64,000 nt of DNA, from assembly GCF_042453785.1 (NCBI RefSeq), contig NC_091667.1, positions 33,720,001-33,784,000 of the forward strand, read 5' to 3'. The translations under genes and the position numbers were made by a program. Shown here one piece after another: positions 32,062 through 42,302 of the stretch; position 1 is the first letter of the stretch; every line of letters begins with the position of its first letter. This stretch comes from Malus domestica (Eukaryota; Streptophyta; Magnoliopsida; Rosales; Rosaceae). Under the pieces are notes generated by a model. It was not told where the DNA came from and did not search any database. It saw nothing but the letters and a program-made list of their open reading frames with translations.

Positions 32062-33777
32062 ATAAGAAGGAGAGTTGGATATCTATAAACTATCTAGAGC
32101 AAGGGAAAAGAAGACAAGGGACCTAAACCAAGTGAGGTGCATCAAGGATGAGGATGGAAAGGTTCTGGCTACAGAGAACGCGGTTAAAGACAGATGGAGA
32201 GGTTATTTTCATAATCTTTTCAATGAAGGACATGAAATGAGTGATTCTTTAGGGGAGTTAAGTAACTCAGAAGAGTGTAGAAACTACTCTTTTTATCGTC
32301 GAATCCGGAAGGAAGAAGTGGTTGTAGCTTTGAAGAAGATGAAGCATAAAAAAGCAATAGGCCCAGACAATATACCAATCGAAGTGTGGAAACTTTTGGG
32401 AGAGACAGGTATAACATGGCTCACTGACCTTTTCAATAGGATTTTGAAAACGAAGAAGATGCCAAATGAGTGGCGAACGAGCACTTTGGTGCCTATCTAC
32501 AAGAACAAGGGCGACGTACAAAATTGCATGAACTATAGGGGTATTAAGCTAATGAGTCATACAATGAAGCTCTGGGAGAGAGTCATTGAGCATAGATTGA
32601 GGCAAGAGACACGGGTTTCGGACAACCAATTCGGGTTCATGCCAGGGCGCTCAACCATGGAGGCAATCTATCTCTTACGAAGATTGATGGAAAGATATAG
32701 AGATGGGAAAAAGGATTTACACATGGTCTTTATAGATTTGGAAAAAGCGTATGATAGGGTCCCAAGAGACATTCTTTGGAGGATTTTAGAGAAGAAAGGA
32801 GTACGAGTAGCATATATCCAAGCTATAAAGGATATGTATGAAGGAGCAAAGACTGCCGTAAGAACTCATGAAGGACAAACCGAAAGCTTCCCCATAACTG
32901 TAGGATTACATCAAGGCTCATCCTTAAGTCCTTACCTTTTTGCGTTGGTAATGGATGAGTTAACAGGACATATTCAAGATGATATTCCTTGGTGTATGCT
33001 TTTCGCAGACGATATAGTGTTGATAGATGAAACTCAGGAAGGGGTAAATGCAAAGCTTAACCTTTGGAGAGAAGTGTTGGAATCTAAAGGTCTTCGCCTA
33101 AGCCGATCAAAGACAGAATATATGGAGTGCAAGTTCAGTGCAAATGGAGGCCAAAACGAGTTAGGGGTGAGGATCGGAGATCAAGAAATACCAAAAAGCG
33201 ACCGTTTTCGTTACCTAGGATCTATCTTGCAAAAGAACGGAGAATTAGATGGAGATCTCAACCATAGAATACAAGCTGGATGGATGAAGTGGAAGAGTGC
33301 ATCCGGTGTGTTGTGTGACCGCCGTATGCCATTGAAGCTCAAGGGAAAATTTTATAGGACGGCAATAAGGCCGGCGATGCTGTATGGCACAGAATGTTGG
33401 GCGGTGAAACATCAACACGTACACAAAATGGGTGTAGCGGAGATGAGGATGCTTCGTTGGATGTGTGGGCACACGAGAAAGGATAAGATTAGGAATGAGG
33501 ATATCCGGGGTAAAGTAGGAGTAGCCGAAATTGAAGGAAAGATGAGAGAAAATCGGTTACGGTGGTTTGGACATGTGCAAAGAAGGCCTACTGACGCTCC
33601 GATTAGAAGATGCGACTATGGGACAGAGGTTCAGGGCCGAAGGGGTAGAGGAAGACCTAGGAAAACTTTGGAAGAGACTCTAAGAAAAGACTTAGAGTAC
33701 TTGGATCTAACGGAGGACATGACACAGGATCGAGCACAATGGCGTTCTAAGATTCATATAGCCGATCCCACTCAGTG
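32062..33777 (+). mobile_element. RTE-clade LINE, 5'-truncated, with open reverse transcriptase frame
   Basis: A single open frame of 567 codons (32075-33778). RT motifs in order: [78 protein letters not shown]; and the catalytic FADDIVL. The thumb and C-terminal RTE tail follow ([39 protein letters not shown]). The apurinic endonuclease domain that should precede is absent, because the element starts abruptly at about 32062 with [10 protein letters not shown]. At the 3' side it stops at the normal end of the frame and passes straight into another element. It lacks its own (GTT)n tail, which the related copy at 38241 has. It could not move by itself. Confidence 0.9.
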
Positions 33778-34038
33778 ACTTGGATTTTCCAAGTCTCCAA
33801 TCGAGAAGTTTTCCTCACTCGGGAAATTAAGGGAACACTACCCCAACCTACATGCTCCACTCAGAAAGCTTCAACATACAAGCTTCAACAAAAGAAAATT
33901 CAAAGAACTTAGCGAAGAAGGCTTTGGTGTATTTAACACAATACGTTGAAATGAAGGAAAGCTTATTTATTGATATCCCCGATCAGCTACAAATATGTAC
34001 ATATACATGAGTCAAAATAAACACACAAGACGGAGCCT

Positions 34039-34719
34039 TCACAAAGGTTGCTTAGGAGAAGTCTCAGCAGTCGGTAGAGCCCCAGAAAGAGAAGGCACCG
34101 GAGGGGGATCATTTGGAGCCTCAGTACTGGACTGAACCCTAGAAGGAGGAGGCATCAGAGGTTGATCATTCGGAGCTTCATTACGCGGTACAGCCCCAGA
34201 AGACGAAGGCAATAAATGCCTTTGGAACAAACCCACAAATCTCTGATGATCAAGTAAAACCTGACCATCAGTTTCCTTCATCTGGTCAAGCTTCCTCTTC
34301 ATGTTTGTAGCATAGTCATGTGCGAGCCGGTGCAACTGTTTATTCTCATGCTTGAGCCCTCTAATCTCCTGTTTGAGACTCATCACTTCAGCCGCCAAGG
34401 ATTCAACTTGGCGGGTTCGAGCAAATAGGCGTTGGGCCATATTAGACACAGAACCTGCACACTGAACACTGAGAGCCAGCGAATCCTTAACAGCTAACTC
34501 ATCAGACCGTTTGGAAAGTAGTCTGTTATCTTTGGGAGTGAGAAGGTTCCTGGCCACCACCGCAGCGGTCATATCATTCTTCATCACGGAATCCCCAACG
34601 GTAAGAGGACCAGTAGGGGAGACGAAGGATGGGCGCCATATGTTGTCTGGAGAAGGCGGGGCTGCCTCTTCAACAAGGTTCAAGTCAAAACGACGGTCGG
34701 AGGGGCCAGACATTTTCAA
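34039..34719 (-). CDS. Coiled-coil protein frame of a repeat element
   Basis: 226 codons, function not recognised. Residues about 95-150 form a clear coiled coil (heptad-like RTRQVESLAAEVMSLKQEIR, then GLKHENKQLHRLAHDYATNM). The tail is Pro/Ser-rich with two imperfect repeats around NEAPNDQPLMPPPS and TEAPNDPPPVPSLS. A leader of about 110 bases upstream (34720-34830) carries a TATA-like TTTTATAGA on the minus strand near 34827-34835, so it may be transcribed. By its repeat surroundings it is an element protein, perhaps a gag substitute, rather than a host gene. Start chosen at the first ATG; MSGPSDRRFD two codons on is equally possible. Confidence 0.45.
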   Translation of the reverse strand: MKMSGPSDRRFDLNLVEEAAPPSPDNIWRPSFVSPTGPLTVGDSVMKNDMTAAVVARNLLTPKDNRLLSKRSDELAVKDSLALSVQCAGSVSNMAQRLFARTRQVESLAAEVMSLKQEIRGLKHENKQLHRLAHDYATNMKRKLDQMKETDGQVLLDHQRFVGLFQRHLLPSSSGAVPRNEAPNDQPLMPPPSRVQSSTEAPNDPPPVPSLSGALPTAETSPKQPL

Positions 34720-34879
34720 AGGTGTTGAAGAGAGAAGAGGTCGGACAAATCAAGATCTTAGAAGTGCAAGAATGAAGCTTCTATTGGTGGAGATTCAAGT
34801 GTGCTTTGGAACTTAATGTCAGCCTCTATAAAAATCTGCACTCGATGGAGCTTCGGAAATCGAAGAGGCGCCTGCTCAG

Positions 34880-36860
34880 AAATCGAAGAGGCGTTTGCTT
34901 TCTCAAAAGCTGGGCTGCTTAGAGATCACGAGGGTTGATCTCAGAAATCGAAAAGGCGTTTGCTTTCTCAAAAGTTGGGCTGCTCAAAGACCACGAAGGC
35001 CGATCTCAGAAATCGAAGAGGCGCTCGCTTTCTCAAAAGCTGGGCTCCCCAGAGACCACGAGGGCCGATCTCAGAAATCGAAGAGGCACCTACTTTTCCA
35101 GCCTTGTCAGCACCCGTCACACGCACACTCAGCTTTGCAGAAATTATGGGCATTCTGTCGAAGACTTCTGGGGAAGTAGAAAACACATGAATCTTACTGT
35201 TCAATCACCCACTTCCCACACGCAACAATAGCTCATGGGTACCACAGATAACTTTGCCAAAGTTCTCTGCCAAAGTTGAGCACGTGAAGCTTGCAGCTCC
35301 CACTACATCGCTCTGACCAAGAAGGGTAAAAGAATAGCAAAGAAACAGCACTAACAAAGTTTAGACCCATAAATTTTGAAGGTCTAGCTACCATATTATT
35401 ACCCACAAGGGTAAAGGAACAGTACCACTGCTGGATAATTGGAAAGTCCCTGTGTGTCAACCTCTGTGCTTCGTGGCAAGGTAGACTAGCAAACATGCCC
35501 AACCTTTACTCACATTCGAGAAAACACTCCCAATAAGATTGCTTGCTCCAAAATCGAAGAGGCACCGTCCTCCGAATCTCGAGAGCCAGACTCCCAACAT
35601 GACTACTTTCTTAAAAATCGAAGAGAGGGTAAAGGAACAGTACCATTGCTGGATAATTGGAAAGTCCCTGTGTGTCAACCTCTGTGCTTCGTGGCAAGGT
35701 AGACTAGCAAACATGCCCAACCTTTACTCACATTCGAGAAAACACTCCCAACAAGATTGCTTGCTCCAAAATCGAAGAGGCACCGCCCTCTGAATCTCGA
35801 GAGCCAGACTCCCAACGTGATTACTTTCTCAAAAATCGAAGAGACACTGCTCCCCGAATCTTCGAGAGCCAGACCCCCAGCATGATTGCTTTCTCAAAAA
35901 TCGATAAGGCATCGTCCTCCGAATCAATCGAAGAGGCGCTCGCTTTCTCAAAAGCTGGGCTGCTCAGAGACCACGAGGGCCGATCTCAGAAATCGAAGAG
36001 GCACCTACTTTTCTAGCCTTGTCAGCACCTGTCACACGCACACTCAGCTTTGCAGAAATTATGGGCATTCTGTCGAAGACTTCTGGTGAAGTAGAAAGCA
36101 CATGAATCTTACTGTTCAATCACCCACTTCCCACACGCAACAATAGCTCATGGGTACCACATATAACTTTGCCAAAGTTCTCTGCCAAAGTTGAGCACGT
36201 GAAGCTTGCAGCTCCCACTACATCGCTCTGACCAAGAAAGGTAAAAGAATAGCAAAGAAACAGCACTAACAAAGTTTAGACACATAAATTTTGAAGGTCT
36301 AGCTACCATATTATTACCACAAGGGTAAAGGAACAGTACCACTGCTGGATAATTGGAAAGTCCCTGTGTGTCAACCTCTGTGCTTCGTGACAAGGTAGAC
36401 TAGCAAACATGCCCAACCTTTACTCACTTTCGAGAAAACACTCCCAACAAGATTGCTTGCTCCAAAATCGAAGAGGCACCGTCCTCCGAATCTCGAGAGC
36501 CAGACTCCCAACATGACTACTTTCTCAAAAGCGAAGAGAGGGTTAAGGAACAGTACCATTGCTGGATAATTGGAAAGTCTGTGTGTGTCAACCTTTGTGC
36601 TTCGTGGCAAGGTAGACTAGCAAACATGCCCAACCTTTACTCACATTCGAGACAACACTCCCAACAGGATTGCTTGCTCCAAAATCGAAGAGGCACCGCC
36701 CTCCGAATCTCGAGAGCCAGACTCCCAACATGATTACTTCCTCAAAAATCGAAGAGACACTGCTCTACGAATCTCGAGAGCCAGACCCCCAGCATGATTG
36801 CTTTCTCAAAAATCGAAGAGGCATCGTTCTCCGAATCTCGAGAGCCAGATACCACATACC
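34880..36860 (+). repeat. Nested direct repeats
   Basis: A long unit of about 916 bp is repeated (GCACCTACTTTTC at 35087 and again at 36003). Inside it a unit of about 215 bp, starting GGGTAAAGGAACAGTACCA, occurs at about 35411, 35628, 36326 and 36540. The short motif AAATCGAAGAGGC recurs many times throughout. This is a higher-order tandem structure, probably the U3-like part of the element. Confidence 0.85.
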
Positions 36861-38240
36861 ACTTTTTCAAAGTGCTCTGACAGAGTTAAAACATGTGAAA
36901 CTGGCAGCTCCCACTACCGTGCTATGACCAAGCAGGGTAAAGGAATAGCATTACTACTTCTTGTTAGGGAGACTCCTATATATGTCGACCTCCATCCCCA
37001 ACGGACAGGCAGACCTGCAAAAATGCTTAACCCTTCATCATATCTGAGAGGGCACTCCCAACGAAGCCTTTCGAAATATTCAGCTTTCTTTCCCCCCGAT
37101 AATACCTCTGCAAACAAGCTATACTAGAGCAAGAATATCTCATATCATCAGGGTTAAAAGCAAGAGTATCCCATATCATGCTTTTTCCCTGTCTTTTCCT
37201 TTGGCCTTGTTTTTACCTGCAAGACAAGGAGAAAGAGAGCAATCAGTCAGCACTTGGATCAAGCTTCCAGCCAGGAACTGATTGCCTGGAACCCCTTACC
37301 TGATTACTTACCTGGCATTGCTCTCGAGTACTCATCTTCAACATCTTATGTTTCCAGGGAAGATTCCGCATCTGCTTGAGGAACAGATAGGGCAAGTGCG
37401 AAGGATACAAGGAAGCATGTGGAGACAAGCGTAACAGCACACGTGCCGATACACCCATTACTCTGTCAAAAGCAAAAGTATCCCATATCAGCAGGGTGGA
37501 ACGTACTCTAGATTTGATGGACTTGTTTTGACCCTCAAATTCTTCAGTCGGCCTTATACTCTGGAGGAAACCAGAAAACCCTCCAGCTCAGTTCAAGAAT
37601 AAGCCTGTGGAAAGTTACTTCTTCAAAAGCAAAAGTATCTCATATCATCTCTTCTCATTTTTCTTCTCTTTATCCTTCATGCTGCTGCAAGATGGGGAGA
37701 AGGTGAACAATCAGTCGGAGCTCTGATTGCTTACCTTGTCTGTCACCTCTTTCAGCAGACCCCCTAGCTCGGCGACTTGGAGGACTCCTACTACATGGTT
37801 TGTATCGCGCTTGACCAAGCCTGAGACTACAAGTAAGCTTCAAGTGAAATTGATACATTACCTTGTGCATCCCCACCAGTTAAAGATACCACCCCTGGAT
37901 GGAGGAAGAGTACTTCCAGAGAAGATGCCACATCTACCTATGAGACAGATAAGGCAAGTCAAGACGACACCACACTCCGATACTTAGAAGTTTCGTGATT
38001 ACGAGATCATTCTCCCACAATATTTCCTAATGTCATTTGTACTAAATCATTCACTTGTACTCACTAAAGGAGAGCTTGAACCTATGTACTTGTGTAAACC
38101 CTTCACAATTAATGAGAACTCTTCTATTCCGTGGACGTAGCCAATCTGGGTGAACCACGTACATCTTGTGTTTGCTTTCCTATCTCTATCCATTTATATA
38201 CTTATCCACACTAATGACCGGAGCAATCTAGCGAAGATCA

Positions 38241-38861
38241 CAAAAAGCGACCGTTTTCGCTACCTAGGATCTATCTTGCAAGAGAACGGAGAATTAGATG
38301 GAGATCTCAACCATAGAATACGAGCTGGATGGATGAAGTGTAAGAGTGCATCCGGCGTGTTGTGTGACCGTCGTAGGCCACTGAAGCTCAAGGGAAAATT
38401 TTATAGGACGGCAATAAGGCCAGCGATGTTGTATGGCATAGAATGTTGGGCGGTGAAGCATCAACACGTACACAAAATGGGTGTAGCGGAGATGAGGATG
38501 CTTCGTGGGATGTGTGGGCACACGAGAAAGGATAAGATTGGGAATGAGGATATCCGAGGTAAAGTAGGAGTAGCCGAAATTGTAGGAAAGATGAGAGAAA
38601 ATCGGCTCCGATGATTTGGACATGTGCAAAGAAGGCCGACTGACGCTCCGGTTCGAAGATGTGACTACGGGACAGAGGTTCAGGGCCAAAGGGGTAGAGG
38701 AAGACCTAGGAAAACTTTGGAAGAGACTCTAAGAAAAGACTTAGAGTACTTGGATCTAACGGAGGACATGACACAAAACCGAGCGCAATGGCGTTCTAGG
38801 ATTCATATAGCCGACCCCACTTAGTGGGAAAAGGCTTTGTTGTTGTTGTTGTTGTTGTTTG
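38241..38861 (+). mobile_element. RTE LINE 3' fragment with (GTT)n tail
   Basis: It resumes at the LINE position equivalent to 33193 and matches 33193-33777 at roughly 95% by eye, then has the genuine LINE end (AGTGGGAAAAGGC) and a (GTT)n tail at 38837-38860. One Trp codon of the shared frame is TGA here (near 38613), so this copy is dead as well as truncated. Confidence 0.88.
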
Positions 38862-39132
38862 TTGAACTTAGGTTTACGCCATCAATAATGGAGCCATTGA
38901 GTTAGAGTTGGTATGAACAACAATAATTCTTAGTTTTTGGTATGAACAACAATAAGTTCACGACCAACTATTTAGACTAAATTTTGTAAAACATGTGACA
39001 TGGTTTTTGATAATTTGATTATTACTTAAGTTTTGATTAGCATGCTTATTTTTTTATTAGGGACACATCACATGATTTGCAAGTTTAGTCTAAAAAATTG
39101 GTCTACATAGCATTACTCTAAGTTTTTATTAT

Positions 39133-39297
39133 TTTTATTTTAACAAACTATATTATCTACACTAAAGGGTTAGGGGTTTAGGCTAAGCTTTACAATGGGC
39201 TAGCAATGATGTGGTTCAAATTCGTCTTTGGCAAGAATCAAACTTAAGATCTCTTACTTACAAGCGAAGAAGAATACCACTAGGGCGTAGTACTAAA
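39133..39297 (-). mobile_element. SINE, reverse copy
   Basis: On the minus strand: TAGTACTACGCCCTAGTGG, TTGTAAGTAAGAGATC, GATTCTTGCCAAAGACG, then CCCATTGTAAAGC and a TTTGTTA-type end. Same family as 31027-31190. Confidence 0.65.
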
Positions 39298-39648
39298 TGA
39301 CAACTTTACTCTAAGTTATCTTGTAACAATGAGGCCACTTGTAAAGTACTTATAGAGTTAAGATTATTTTTTATACTGAATAGCAAAAAAGGATTTATCA
39401 AAATTATAAATGGCGCGGTAATGATATTCAATAACTTTGCGTGAAAGAAAAAACTTATGCGGTCAAGGTTATAGATATGGATGACATATTTATAGAATTT
39501 CGAAACGGACATGCACCTGCGATGCACGTGCAGTAGGATAAGAATTAAGGTACAAAAATGGAAAATGAAGTCAATTAGATACGCACGTGAATATATTATC
39601 GTAAAATATAAACCAATTAAAAATAAAACAACTGTGTGATTTTTTTTA

Positions 39649-39757
39649 CGTAACGGCCTTTTAATAAAATTATATATCTTATTATGACCGCATCCATTCA
39701 TGTAACGGCCTTTTAATAAAATTCCATATCTTATTATGACCGCATCCATTCATATCT
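39649..39757 (+). repeat. 54-bp direct repeat, two copies
   Basis: TAACGGCCTTTTAATAAAAT to GACCGCATCCATTCAT occurs twice head to tail with a couple of differences. No coding role seen. Confidence 0.85.
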
Positions 39758-40014
39758 GAGAAAATAGAAAGATAAGAGAAAGTTCAATGTATTTGCTAAA
39801 AAAATTCAAGTTCATAGTTTTTTTCAAACTTTAACAAATTCTAATGTACATATTATTTTTGAATTTATAAAAATAATTCTAATGGAAATCATAACTAATT
39901 GTAATTTTGTAAAAGAAATTGAATGGATTTGGACAATGCATGCACATTGTAATATTTGAAAAAAAAATGAAGGGTATTTTTGTAAATGAAGAAGCTATAT
40001 TCGATAATAAAAAT

Positions 40015-40170
40015 GGAACTTTAACGAAAAACACACGGTACTGTTCACTCTAACGAAAAACCACATTTTTACACTAAAAAGTCAATCATGATACTATTCA
40101 CTTTACCCTTCATTTTGACCTTATCATTAAAACTCAAAATTTTCAAATTATTTTTATTAGTTTTCTTTAA
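40015..40170 (+). mobile_element. MITE family 3, copy c
   Basis: TTTAACGAAAAACACACGG, CCACATTTTTACACTAAA, CTATTCACTTTACCCTTC and TCATTAAAACTCAAAA in the same order as the other copies. It lies about 285 bp upstream of the putative HD-Zip IV TATA box. Confidence 0.65.
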
Positions 40171-40455
40171 TAAAAAACAGTGATGTCATACAGCAACCAA
40201 AGTACACCAAACCCTGCGGTCTAGGTGGGCGTTTAGATTTAAGGAATTTTCTCAAATGACTATAACGCCCTCAGAAAGCTCATCAACAACGATGTGGCTT
40301 ACACACCGAATCAAAACCCCGCGAAAGGCAAGTACACAAAAATGAGAGCACCGCACGCGCGAGAAAGCAGATTTGGGCGGATTTCACGAACCCTGTGGGC
40401 CCTCTACGCCCCTTCCTTTTCTATTTCTCTCCTCTCTGTCTCTCTCTCACTCCTC

Positions 40456-40462
40456 TATATAA
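40456..40462 (+). promoter_or_regulatory. Putative TATA box of the HD-Zip IV gene
   Basis: TATATAA in a CT-rich context (CTCCTCTATATAATAAG), followed by a purine-rich leader. It is 1.84 kb upstream of the start codon, which would require a leader intron. Plausible for this family but not proven. Confidence 0.4.
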
Positions 40463-42302
40463 TAAGATGCGTTTAGTGAGAGTTAGAGAGAGAAAGTTTT
40501 AGAGTGAGAAAATTTGGTGTGCATGGAGGAGGAGAGATGGTGAGAGGGAAGGGAGGGTGCAAAATTTATGCCAAATTTTGATTCAATGAAGGCGTAGAGT
40601 TAGAGAGAGAAGGAAGAAGAAGGACAAACAAAATTTATTTAACAAAAAAAAAGGGTCCATTGACTCTTTTGGATTTTAATTTTTCCTCTCTGGGGTAAAG
40701 AAAGAGACTTGTAAGTCAGCTGCAAATCTTCAACTCCCATTGTTTAATGCCATTAATTATTTTTGGTTGATCGGTTTTTGTTGTTTGTGGTCAATTATCT
40801 GTGGCTTCTTTGGAAAAATGTTCTTTGAAATGATGTAACTCTTCATTTTAGTTTTTTACATTGAAAATCGATAGAAGTAGTCTATGAGTTTGTCTATCGT
40901 CGGTCATTTTTGTTATTACGTGAGAATTTCTGTTAAATTGAAGGTTGTCTAACAACCCCTCCATCTTGTTTTTCATTTAACGAAGATTTTCACGAAATGA
41001 TCCAAATAATTGAGATTGACAAATTCCGGATATTACTTCTATCAATTTTCAGTGTGAAGATCCAAGTTAGGAGTCATTCCAAATTTTAAAAATCATTTTT
41101 GCTAAAAGCTATTATCTGTTTTACTTGTGAAAAAAAGACATGATTTTTTCACTCTGAAATTTATATGATTTTGATTGGTTTTGACTCTTTTTGTAGTATT
41201 TGCCTGTCCCTTTCTCTTCCACAGATCCCATAAGAGAGGGAGAGAGAGAGAGAGAGAGAGAGACAGTGGGGGTGTTGTGAAAATCCATTTAAACATCTGG
41301 TTAACTCTGTGTGACATAGACGGAGGGAGGCTTTTAGTACTTTGCTCACTGTCAAAATTAAAAGGTAAACCTTTTCGCCGTACTGGGTTGGTTGCATGCC
41401 ATCCAACCATCTATCTGTAACTTTGTAAATTGTAGAGAGAGAGAGAGAGGGAGAGTGAGGGGAGGGAGGAGAGAGGGGAGGTCCACCGAGTCTATTTGAG
41501 GGGGGTGGGGAGAGAGAGAGAGAGGGAGGGAGGAGAGAGAGGGAGGTCCACAGAGTCTATTTGTTTGCTTGGATTTGGTTAATGATGTAATCCAAAAGTC
41601 GTAAGTATTATAGTGTGAATAAGATAAGCGTTTTTCTTTCTCCCCTTCAACATTTTGTGCTTGTTTGTCTTCTCCTTTTCCTTCGGCCAAAATTTTGGAG
41701 ACCCTTTGGGAGTTCAGTTTCCCTTTCTTTTAAAAAAAATAAAATTTAGGTATTTCAATCCTGCCAAACAATTAGGGTTTGTTCTCATAGTTTTGGGAGG
41801 AACGGAAGTGATGGGAGAGGAAAGGGGATTGTGTATGTCTGAACTGGGAATCAGAAAATAAAGGGGTTTTCTAACTTTTTTTGTCCTGTTGCTCTTTCCT
41901 TCCTTTGTCTGTAAACAGATTTTCTAGAGAGAGAGAGAGAGAGAGAGACAAGGGAGATTTCTAGAGAGAGAGAGAGTCATGCATGGGCGTTGACAAAGGA
42001 AACAGCTTTTTCTTCTGTTTCTACTTGGAATGCAATTCTTACTTTTTCAGTCTTTAGCTCAATCTGGCAATTTCTTGGGTAAAAGGTCAATGATTTAGAA
42101 TAAAAAACTCATTAGCAGCATACCCTTGTGAAAGTGATAGTGACTACTTATTTTCTAGGCTATAACCTGCAGAGCCAGCTTAGAGAGAGAGAAAGAGAAA
42201 GAGAGTCAACTAGTCAACAAATTCAGAGAAGCTTTAGGGTCTGTAGAGTCTAAAGGGTTTCAAATTTTCAATATTTTCAGTCAGTTTTTTCCACAAATTT
42301 TA
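40463..42302 (+). other. Long GA-rich leader region, probable 5' UTR intron
   Basis: 1.84 kb between the TATA candidate and the HD-Zip IV ATG, with no frame of interest. Several (GA)n tracts lie at 41235-41265, 41415-41550, 41925-41975 and 42180-42205. GA/CT tracts and leader introns are common in plant developmental regulators. The exact splice sites could not be fixed. Confidence 0.4.

Larger units (their letters stand above)
33778..38240 (-). mobile_element. Non-autonomous LTR-type element or fragment (LARD-like)
   Basis: A 4.46-kb block between two LINE segments. It has no recognisable pol. It carries a minus-strand frame (34039-34719), a long array of nested direct repeats (34880-36860), and toward the right a stretch with CGTGGACGTAGCCAATCTGG and GGTGAACCACGTAC. 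I remember that sequence as the R-U5 part of plant LTR elements, here in plus orientation. The left edge TGACTTGG and the right edge ATCACA could be TG/CA-type ends. Conflicting strand cues suggest more than one element or a rearranged one; complete paired LTRs were not found. It looks incomplete. Confidence 0.55.
38862..40455. other. Intergenic, repeats and HD-Zip IV promoter region
   Basis: No gene. It holds a MITE-like stretch (38960-39120), a reverse SINE (39133-39297), a 54-bp tandem repeat (39649-39757) and a family 3 MITE (40015-40170). The last 280 bp should be the core promoter of the HD-Zip IV gene, so the MITE sits close to its promoter. Confidence 0.5.

Noticed and set aside
34880-36860. 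Repeat array as CRISPR-like
   Set aside because: Plant nuclear DNA, units of 215 and 916 bp without unique spacers.
33193-38826. 585-bp LINE direct repeats as a target-site duplication
   Set aside because: No known integration makes duplications of this length, and the sequences are LINE coding parts with about 5% divergence.
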